From an uncultured Bacteroidia bacterium (GTDB taxonomy: Bacteria; Bacteroidota; Bacteroidia; Bacteroidales; UBA932), in contig CADCJX010000023.1 in NCBI GenBank assembly GCA_902801885.1, positions 20,820 through 61,634 of the forward strand: a stretch of 40,815 bases of DNA. Reading direction: 5' to 3'. The notes under the pieces were generated by a model. That model was not told the origin of the DNA and ran no database searches. It worked only from the letters and a program-made list of their open reading frames with translations. Made by a program: the position numbers and the translations under genes. This document shows, piece after piece, positions 34,911-40,815 of this stretch; within the stretch, counting starts at the first letter, position 1; the number at the start of each line of letters is the position of its first letter.

Positions 34911-36317
34911 CTATTTGAGGGACAATGCACAGACGTTCTCGACGTGTTGGGTATGAGGGAACATGTCGACCGGTTGAACGGCAGTTATTTCATATTTTTC
35001 GCACAAGATAGCCAGATCCCTTGCTTGAGAAGCAGGATTGCAGCTGACATAGACTATTTTTTCAGGGGAGGCGGCCAGGATCACCTTGGCGACATCCGGA
35101 TGGATTCCTGCCCTGGGAGGATCCAGGATAATGACATCAGGATGGCCGTGCTCTGCAATGAAATCCTCGCTAAGTACGTCTTTCATGTCACCTGCGAAGA
35201 ATTCGCAGTTCGAGATCCCGTTAGCTGCAGCATTTGCCTTGGCATCCTCGATTGCCTCAGGCACATACTCGATTCCTATTACCTTTGATGCCTTTCTGGA
35301 CACAAACTGCGCGATGGTACCTGTACCGGTGTAGAGGTCATATACGATTTCTTTCCCAGTCAGGCCGGCAAAGTCCCTCGCAACCGAATAGAGCTTGAAG
35401 GCCTGTCCCGAATTAGTCTGGTAGAAGGACTTGGCTCCAATGCGGAAAGTCAGTCCTTCCATGGTCTCACGGATTACAGGTTCGCCCTTGTAAAGGACAC
35501 ATTCCTGATCTCCGATCGAATCATTTAGTTTACTGTTAATTACATAGTAAAGTGAGGTTATCTGGGGGAATGCTTCTGCAAGTGCGTCCAGCATGGCCTC
35601 CCACACATCCTTCTGTTCGTAGAAGAAGCACAGGATCACCATAAGGTCGCCGGTCTCTGTCGTCCGGATGAACATGTTGCGGATGAACCCAACGTTATTC
35701 CTTATGTCGAAAAAGTCGAGCCCATGGCTGATTGCATATTCCTTGCAGAACAGCCTGATGTCGTTTGAAGGATCCTTCTGGAGATAACAGTGCTTGATGT
35801 CAAGGACCTTGTCAAAGAATTTCCCGACATGGAAGCCAAGTCCGAGCCTTTCCTCGGGAGGGAAGTCCTCCGGATTCTCGCCCCAGTTGAACCATTTCTT
35901 GCTTGAATAGGTGAATTCCAGCTTGTTACGGTAATAGACAGTCTTGTCCGAAGGAAGGGTAGGCCTTATCTCTGGCACTTTGAGGTGTCCAAGCCTAACT
36001 AGTTGGTCTTCAACTTGTTTACGCTTAGCTTCCAACTGCATAGGATAGGGTAGTGGCTGCCATTTGCATCCTCCGCAAGTTCCGAAATGCTCACAGAAAG
36101 GTTCGATCCTGTCCTTTGACGGCTTTACGATCCTGGAAATGAAACCTTCATAGTAGTTATGGTATTTCCTGGTTATCTTGATGTCCACGACATCTCCAGG
36201 GACTGCAAAGGGAACGAAGACGACAGCGCCATCCCAATGTGTCAATGCTTTTCCTTCAGCAGCACACGCTTCGATGGTCATGTTCTCAAGCAGCAGGTCA
36301 ACTTTCTTTCTGGACAT
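34911..36317 (-). CDS. rlmD: 23S rRNA (uracil-C5)-methyltransferase RlmD-like (RumA/TrmA family)
   Basis: SAM-dependent m5U methyltransferase, probably of 23S rRNA. 468 residues from ATG 36317; the TTG 6 bp upstream is ignored. An N-terminal TRAM domain (1-60) is followed by [4Fe-4S] ligands Cys75, Cys81, Cys84 (CEHFGTCGGC) and Cys177 (KHCYLQ). In the methyltransferase domain I see VYDLYTGTGTIAQF, DVIILDPPRAGIHPDV, nucleophile Cys426 (VSCNPASQARDL) and the base in FPHTQHVENVC. Bacteroidota genomes often carry two paralogs (RlmCD/RlmD), so the exact uridine is uncertain. Its 5' leader holds a palindrome and a direct repeat (36321-36345). Confidence 0.92.
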   Translation of the reverse strand: MSRKKVDLLLENMTIEACAAEGKALTHWDGAVVFVPFAVPGDVVDIKITRKYHNYYEGFISRIVKPSKDRIEPFCEHFGTCGGCKWQPLPYPMQLEAKRKQVEDQLVRLGHLKVPEIRPTLPSDKTVYYRNKLEFTYSSKKWFNWGENPEDFPPEERLGLGFHVGKFFDKVLDIKHCYLQKDPSNDIRLFCKEYAISHGLDFFDIRNNVGFIRNMFIRTTETGDLMVILCFFYEQKDVWEAMLDALAEAFPQITSLYYVINSKLNDSIGDQECVLYKGEPVIRETMEGLTFRIGAKSFYQTNSGQAFKLYSVARDFAGLTGKEIVYDLYTGTGTIAQFVSRKASKVIGIEYVPEAIEDAKANAAANGISNCEFFAGDMKDVLSEDFIAEHGHPDVIILDPPRAGIHPDVAKVILAASPEKIVYVSCNPASQARDLAILCEKYEITAVQPVDMFPHTQHVENVCALSLK

Positions 36318-36320
36318 ATT

Positions 36321-36345
36321 CAAGTCTGGTTGATGATCAAGTCTG
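36321..36345 (-). repeat. Direct repeat flanking a palindrome in the rlmD leader
   Basis: CAAGTCTG occurs at 36321-36328 and 36338-36345, and TTGATGATCAA (36330-36340) is a perfect palindrome between them, directly upstream of rlmD. The size suits a protein site, but it is short enough to be chance. Confidence 0.4.
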
Positions 36346-36361
36346 TTCTTAAATGAGGGCA

Positions 36362-36387
36362 GGGCAGAACCAAATTGAGGTCTGCCC
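36362..36387 (-). terminator. G+C-rich hairpin between the DUF1080 gene and rlmD
   Basis: GGGCAGA/TCTGCCC (36362-36368 and 36381-36387) plus CC/GG with one bulged base encloses a 7-nt loop. It lies 51 bp past the DUF1080 stop on the minus strand. There is no T-run after it, so it would have to work as an mRNA 3' stabiliser or pause site rather than a classical terminator. Confidence 0.4.
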
Positions 36388-36437
36388 CGTCCCTTATATA
36401 TCTATATTAACATAATATAAATTGTGTAACAAAAGGC

Positions 36438-37226
36438 TTAGAGTTTGCGGAGCCAGATGTTACGGTAGCTGATGCCCGGGCTGGGATCACCATGGCTCTG
36501 GAGAAGGATCGGGCCGTCACCGTGTACTTTGACCTTCGGGAATCCGATATATTCAGTGGTTCCGATGATCTCTGTGTTGTTCTGGACAACGACACCATTG
36601 TGGATGACAGTCACCCTCGGCTTGTAAAGATACTGGCCGTCCTCAGTGAAAACAGGAGCTGTGTAGATAATGTCATAGACATTCCACTCACCAGGAGCGC
36701 GCATCGCATTCACAAGCGGCGGAGTCTGCTTGTAGATAGATCCAGCCTGGCCGTTGACATAAGTTTCGTTGTTGTAGCTGTCAAGGACCTGGACTTCGTA
36801 CATGTTCTGGAGATAGACACCGCTGTTGCCACGGGACTGGCTCTTGAACTGGTCATCCATCTGAGGAATGCACCATTCGATGTGAAGCTGGAAGTTGTGG
36901 AAAGATTCCTTGGTCTGGATGTCTCCAGCCTTCTTGTTGACTGTCATGATGCCATCATGGACAGTCCAGCCGGCTGCAGAATGATCCCTGGCACTTTCCC
37001 ATGCTGAAAGATCCTTTCCGTCAAAAAGGACGATCGCATCGGACGGAGCTGAAGCGGTGGCCTGGTTGCCCGGAGTAACTATCTTGGGCTGAGGCGTCCA
37101 GTACTCGGACATGCCGGGACGCATGCGCTCCTGCTGGGGATATTCCTTCTTTTCCTGAGCAAAGGAATTGGCTGCCAGTGAAGCCATGAGGGCCACTGCA
37201 GCGATTTTTGTAATGTTAAGTGTCAT
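36438..37226 (-). CDS. Secreted DUF1080 (3-keto-disaccharide hydrolase-like) protein
   Basis: 262 residues. Signal peptide 1-23 (IAAVALMASLAANSFAQ), so periplasmic or secreted. The DUF1080 beta-sandwich follows: IVLFDGKDLSAWES, GWTVHDGIMTV, FHNFQLHIEW, QSRGNSGVYLQNMYEVQVLD, GEWNVYDIIY, PILLQSHGDP and the C-terminal SYRNIWLRKL. Members of this family have been shown to hydrolyse 3-keto-glucosides/disaccharides made by oxidoreductases; the true substrate here is unknown. It begins 12 nt after the flavodiiron gene, an unexplained pairing. Confidence 0.88.
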   Translation of the reverse strand: MTLNITKIAAVALMASLAANSFAQEKKEYPQQERMRPGMSEYWTPQPKIVTPGNQATASAPSDAIVLFDGKDLSAWESARDHSAAGWTVHDGIMTVNKKAGDIQTKESFHNFQLHIEWCIPQMDDQFKSQSRGNSGVYLQNMYEVQVLDSYNNETYVNGQAGSIYKQTPPLVNAMRAPGEWNVYDIIYTAPVFTEDGQYLYKPRVTVIHNGVVVQNNTEIIGTTEYIGFPKVKVHGDGPILLQSHGDPSPGISYRNIWLRKL

Positions 37227-37238
37227 AATATTAAATAG

Positions 37239-38390
37239 TTAGATGAGTAAATCGACAATTTCTGAAGCATTGAATTTGTCAGAGCTGTAGCCCTGGGCGA
37301 AAGAAAGTCCTTCATGGACTGATTCAAACTGCATTTCGGCGGCTAGAGCATTGAGCAGTTTCACGCTCATACCTGCCCAGGTGTATGATCCGAAGGCAGC
37401 GAAACGGCGGTTCTTGACTCCCCTTGCTTTCAAAGCTTCCATGAAAGACTGGACAGGCGGGAATATCCCGGCATTGTAGGTCGGCGAACCTACGATCAGT
37501 GTATCGTAAAGGAATACATCGGCCAGAGCATAGGAATAATTCTCCTCACAAAGGTCATGAAGCTTTACGGTAATGCCTTTATTTTCAAGCTCTTGAGCAA
37601 TTGCCTGGGCGGCTTTGGCAGTGTTCCCGTACATCGAGCCATAGGCAATGGTGACTCCCCTTTCAAGTTTCGCCGCTGAAAGACGGTCGTACCACCCAAC
37701 GACTTCGGGGATATCCTTTTCCCAGACAGGTCCGTGAGTAGGACATATACGCTCAATTCCTAAAGGAGAAACCTTTCTGAGTGCAGCCTGGACCGTCTGG
37801 CCGTATTTACCTACAATCGAGGCATAATAACGGGTCATTTCTTCCTTGAAATCCACGAATCCGTCCACAAGACAGCCTTCAGGTACAGCCCTGAAGCAAC
37901 CGAAAGCATCACCGCTGAAAGCGGTTTTTTCTTCGGGGCACCAGGTGACCATCGTTTCAGGCCAGTGGACCATCGGGATCATGTAAAACTGAAGGGTGGT
38001 TCCGCCGAGTGAGAGAGACTCCCCTTCTTTTATGACCTTTATGTTGTCTGTAAGCCCTTGATAGCCTTCTATCATGGGAACGGCCTTGGCGTTGGTGACT
38101 ATCGTGCAGTCCGGATATTCATTCCTGATCACGGCCTGGAGGGCACTGTGATCAGGCTCCATGTGGTTTACGACCAGGTAATCAATCTTCCTGTCGCCTA
38201 TTTCCTCTTTTATGTTCGAGAGGAATTCATCCTTGAATGCCGCGGCTGCAGTGTCGATCAGTGCGATCTTTTCATCTACCACGAGATAGGAATTATAGCT
38301 TACTCCCTCGGGTACAGGCCACTGATGCTCAAATAGCACTGTCTGCCTGTCATTCATCCCTACGTAGCGGATCTTATCAGATATTTTCAT
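37239..38390 (-). CDS. FprA-type flavodiiron protein
   Basis: Reduces O2 to water, or NO to N2O, protecting an anaerobe. 383 residues from ATG 38390 (an in-frame TTG is 6 bp upstream). Metallo-beta-lactamase-like domain 1-245 with the diiron ligands His76, Glu78, Asp80, His81 (NHMEPDHS), His142 (MVHWPET), Asp161 (FSGDAFG) and His219 (CPTHGPVW). A flavodoxin domain follows (about 246-383) with the FMN loop YGSMYGNTAKA and GSPTYNAGIF. No rubredoxin domain is fused, so electrons must come from a separate protein. Operon with the DUF1080 gene. Confidence 0.94.
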   Translation of the reverse strand: MKISDKIRYVGMNDRQTVLFEHQWPVPEGVSYNSYLVVDEKIALIDTAAAAFKDEFLSNIKEEIGDRKIDYLVVNHMEPDHSALQAVIRNEYPDCTIVTNAKAVPMIEGYQGLTDNIKVIKEGESLSLGGTTLQFYMIPMVHWPETMVTWCPEEKTAFSGDAFGCFRAVPEGCLVDGFVDFKEEMTRYYASIVGKYGQTVQAALRKVSPLGIERICPTHGPVWEKDIPEVVGWYDRLSAAKLERGVTIAYGSMYGNTAKAAQAIAQELENKGITVKLHDLCEENYSYALADVFLYDTLIVGSPTYNAGIFPPVQSFMEALKARGVKNRRFAAFGSYTWAGMSVKLLNALAAEMQFESVHEGLSFAQGYSSDKFNASEIVDLLI

Positions 38391-38428
38391 TTGCAATTAT
38401 TAAGTTTATGCAGGATTCTGTTGATTAG

Positions 38429-38436
38429 CAAATTTA
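38429..38436 (-). promoter_or_regulatory. -7 box (TAAATTTG) of the flavodiiron operon
   Basis: The minus strand reads TAAATTTG 38 bp upstream of ATG 38390, giving a leader of about 30 nt. Paired back to back with the identical rarA box. Confidence 0.55.
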
Positions 38437-38458
38437 AGAAACTTATTCCGCTTTTTGC

Positions 38459-38466
38459 TAAATTTG
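38459..38466 (+). promoter_or_regulatory. -7 box (TAAATTTG) of rarA
   Basis: TAAATTTG 29 bp upstream of the rarA ATG at 38496, leader about 22 nt. No -33 TTTG at the standard spacing. Confidence 0.5.
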
Positions 38467-38495
38467 TAATCGAAGGTTAGAAAATATATTCCAAT

Positions 38496-39812
38496 ATGCC
38501 ATCAAACGATCAGTTTACTGCTCAAAGCACAGTCCTTCCCCCACTCCCTGAAAGGATGAGGCCAAGGACTCTTGCCGACTACGTCGGCCAGAAGCATCTT
38601 GTTGGCGAAGGCTGCATACTCCGCAACATGATCTCAAGCGGCAATCTGAGTTCGTTTATTCTTTGGGGGCCTCCAGGTGTGGGAAAGACAACCCTTGCAG
38701 GCATAATAGCCTCCACTCTGAACAGGGATTTCTATACCTTGTCGGCTGTCAGTGCCGGCGTCAAGGATGTCCGTGACGTCATCGAAAGGGCGAAAGGGCG
38801 TTCGGTCTTTTCGCAAGGAGCCTCTCCGGTCCTTTTCATCGACGAGATACACCGGTTCAGCAAGTCCCAGCAGGATGCACTCCTGGGAGCTGTAGAAAAC
38901 GGCACCATAGTCCTGATCGGTGCAACGACGGAAAACCCTTCTTTCGAGGTCATAACTCCCCTGCTGTCCCGTTGCCAGGTCTTTGTACTCAAGTCCCTTG
39001 AAGTGGACGACCTGCAAACCCTGCTTGACCGTGCCCTAAGAACGGATGTCCTTCTGAAGGAAAAAGACATACGTATCAATGAGAATGAAGCCCTGCTCCG
39101 CTATAGCGGCGGCGATGCCAGGAAACTTTTGAATATTCTGGAAATCGTCGTGGATTCCTTTGCCGGTAAGCCGGGCCCGATCGAGATAGACAATTCAGTC
39201 GTCACGTCATGTATCCAGGAGAATCTGGCAATATACGACAAGGACGGTGAGATGCATTACGACATCATTTCAGCCTTCATCAAATCCATACGAGGCTCGG
39301 ATCCGAATGCTGCCGTCTATTATCTGGCAAGGATGCTCGATGGAGGAGAAGATCCCCTTTTCATAGCGCGACGCCTGTGCCTGTCAGCTTCCGAAGATGT
39401 CGGATTGGCCAATCCAAATGCCCTGCTGCTGGCAAATGCCTGCTTCCAAGTGGTGCATCAGATCGGTATGCCTGAGGCTAGGATTCCGCTTGCAGAGGTC
39501 ACCGTTTACCTTGCAAGCTCTCCTAAAAGTAACGCGTCGTACATGGCTGTGGAAAAGGCTCTTGCAACTGTTAAGGAGGATCGGACGAAGGCAGTCCCCT
39601 TGCATCTGAGGAATGCACCTACCAAGCTGATGGAAGACCTTGGATACTCTGATGGTTACAAATATGCCCATGATTATCCGGGACATTTCGTCGACTTGGA
39701 ATTCATGCCGAAGGGGCTCGAAGGCACGGTCTTTTACGAACCGGCTCCGAACCCTCACGAAGATCGCCTGAAAGCTTATCTAAAAGCATGCTGGCCCAAG
39801 TATTATGTCTAA
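38496..39812 (+). CDS. rarA: Replication-associated recombination protein RarA (MgsA)
   Basis: AAA+ ATPase acting at stalled replication forks, related to clamp-loader and RuvB proteins. 438 residues, typical. Seen are MRPRTLADYVGQKHLVG (21-37), Walker A GPPGVGKT (58-65), Walker B VLFIDEIH (112-119), sensor GATTENPSFEV and the arginine-finger region LLSRCQVF. The tetramerisation part has the family blocks IKSIRGSDPNAAVYYLARM and ASEDVGLANPNAL, and the C-terminus has YKYAHDYPGHFV. Its stop (TAA) directly abuts the stop (TAG) of the convergent cysteate synthase-like gene. Confidence 0.96.
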   Translation: MPSNDQFTAQSTVLPPLPERMRPRTLADYVGQKHLVGEGCILRNMISSGNLSSFILWGPPGVGKTTLAGIIASTLNRDFYTLSAVSAGVKDVRDVIERAKGRSVFSQGASPVLFIDEIHRFSKSQQDALLGAVENGTIVLIGATTENPSFEVITPLLSRCQVFVLKSLEVDDLQTLLDRALRTDVLLKEKDIRINENEALLRYSGGDARKLLNILEIVVDSFAGKPGPIEIDNSVVTSCIQENLAIYDKDGEMHYDIISAFIKSIRGSDPNAAVYYLARMLDGGEDPLFIARRLCLSASEDVGLANPNALLLANACFQVVHQIGMPEARIPLAEVTVYLASSPKSNASYMAVEKALATVKEDRTKAVPLHLRNAPTKLMEDLGYSDGYKYAHDYPGHFVDLEFMPKGLEGTVFYEPAPNPHEDRLKAYLKACWPKYYV

Positions 39813-40815
39813 CTAGAAGAGCTTGTCGACAGAAGAGATAACTTCTTCGGCTGAAAGTTCTGTGCTGAGCACAAGGTCCGGCTTCTTAAGTTCGAAGCCC
39901 TTGCTTGTAGCATTCAGCATTCCGGCTCCCGTAATGTTGAGCATCACAGTCTCGTCCCTCTTGACAGTACCTTCGTCAAGAGCCTTCTTCAAGGCAGCGA
40001 CTACGGAAGCAGCTGCAGGGAAGATGTCATAGCCTTCCTTGTTGTAGAACTGAAGCATCCAGTAGACAATCTCATCGTTGGTCACCTTGAAGAAATCACC
40101 GCCTGAAGCAGTAAGTACATCGTAAAGGCCTCCGGCGAGACTGTACGGCGGTTTCCTGTTGGAAAGGACCTTTGCCAGGATGATCTCGGCATTCTTCCTC
40201 GACTCTTCAGGAGCAATAGGCACAAGGTCTCCGGAACCAGCCTTCCATGAATCGTACATCAGAGTGTAGGGGGCGTTCTGTACGCAGTAAACCCTCATTT
40301 CGTTCCTTCCGAAACGACCGTCCTTCTCGAGCCTGCATGCGTTTTCCCATGCTGCGATGGCTCCTGTACCGCTTCCGACAGCCTGGAAATAAGCGTCGGG
40401 AATCCTACCTATCACCTCGACTGCGCTGAGGATGGTTGTGCCCATTCCGTCGCGACGGGCGACATTCTTTGCACCACCTTCAGCCAGGTATCTGGGATCC
40501 TTGCATAGTTTTTCGCCCAGGGCGATAGCATCGTAATAATCTGTCCCATGCGGCGTTGCAATCACCTTTACGCAAGGCTTGAGCCGGCTGGTGAACCAGA
40601 GGTCGGAAATGTTGTCATTAGGGATGCAGATTACGATCGGTATGTTGTTGTCGGAGCAGACACGGGCGAAAGCCCTCGCCGTGTTGCCGGCGGACTGGAC
40701 GACAAGGATGTGCTTGTCATTCTTCGGAAGCCTGGCACATACAGAAAAAGCCTCCGTCTCCTTGAACGAACATGTCGCCAGCCTCGCTCCCTTCTTGGGG
40801 ACATATCCGGAAAGG
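39813..40815 (-). CDS. Cysteate synthase-like PLP enzyme (threonine synthase family), 5' end outside window
   Basis: Fold-type II PLP enzyme. The frame runs open to the right edge, so the first part is missing; 333 codons are present. The PLP lysine motif reads TCSFKETEA, followed by VVQSAGNTARAFARV, GGAKNVARRDGMGT, PDAYFQAVGSGTGAIAAWE, EKDGRFG and PPYSLAGGLYD. These blocks match what I recall of methanogen cysteate synthase (TCSFKE-EA, SAGNTGRAFA, GGARNVARRDGMGT, PPYS-GGLYD) better than threonine synthase, which has SFKDR or SFKELEA and a different middle. Cysteate synthase joins O-phosphoserine and sulfite, supplying cysteate for sulfonolipids in some Bacteroidales. The family assignment is from memory of motifs; threonine synthase is the fallback. 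Confidence 0.75.
   Translation of the reverse strand, partial: LSGYVPKKGARLATCSFKETEAFSVCARLPKNDKHILVVQSAGNTARAFARVCSDNNIPIVICIPNDNISDLWFTSRLKPCVKVIATPHGTDYYDAIALGEKLCKDPRYLAEGGAKNVARRDGMGTTILSAVEVIGRIPDAYFQAVGSGTGAIAAWENACRLEKDGRFGRNEMRVYCVQNAPYTLMYDSWKAGSGDLVPIAPEESRKNAEIILAKVLSNRKPPYSLAGGLYDVLTASGGDFFKVTNDEIVYWMLQFYNKEGYDIFPAAASVVAALKKALDEGTVKRDETVMLNITGAGMLNATSKGFELKKPDLVLSTELSAEEVISSVDKLF

Noticed and set aside
39813-40815. Simple threonine synthase
   Set aside because: The PLP lysine, SAGNT and PPYS-GGLYD blocks fit cysteate synthase better; kept as fallback in the entry.

Overview
The window is a gene-dense piece of a Bacteroidales chromosome, moderate in G+C, with no mobile element, CRISPR array, tRNA or rRNA that I can see. 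The phylum call rests on several things. Gene starts lack Shine-Dalgarno sequences. Divergent intergenic gaps carry the Bacteroidota -7 promoter box TAnnTTTG. Rho has a long disordered N-terminal insert. There is also a lipoprotein Omp85 (TamL type), an Ig-like lipoprotein beginning C-A-N...PTGG, and a cluster rsfS-ftsH-cdsA-psd. A gene at the right edge that looks like cysteate synthase hints at a sulfonolipid maker, for example a relative of Rikenellaceae; that placement is inference.

Left part (1-7.6 kb): the 3' half of a CAD-like carbamoyl-phosphate synthase large subunit converges on rho. Next come an LptD-like outer-membrane protein and, divergently, a periplasmic N-acetylmuramoyl-L-alanine amidase. 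A 305-bp A+T-rich gap with several inverted repeats precedes dnaA. dnaA is followed on the same strand by pepD and rpe (7.9-11.4 kb), and rpe converges on a biotin-protein ligase gene. From 12.2 to 16.1 kb a plus-strand run encodes RsfS, FtsH, CdsA and Psd (ribosome silencing, membrane proteolysis, phospholipid synthesis).

Centre (16-25.3 kb): a tight minus-strand operon reads ligA, yihY-like, relA/spoT, Ig-like lipoprotein, beta-barrel protein, ispG. Its promoter is back to back with that of a phosphofructokinase whose active-site residues predict pyrophosphate rather than ATP as phosphoryl donor. The pfk gene converges on a three-gene minus-strand operon (26.7-31.9 kb): a SpoU-type RNA methyltransferase, a 975-residue protein joining two receiver-like domains to a PPDK-type ATP-grasp domain, and a cytosolic GH13 amylase. 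This operon is the best candidate for an undescribed system.

Right part (32-40.8 kb): TamL-like Omp85 lipoprotein; rlmD with a secreted endonuclease/exonuclease/phosphatase-family protein; a flavodiiron protein with a DUF1080 protein; rarA; and the cysteate synthase-like gene running off the end. Convergent pairs are packed with overlaps or gaps of a few bases. In two of them (rpe/ligase, pfk/amylase) the intrinsic terminator of one gene lies inside the coding sequence of the other.
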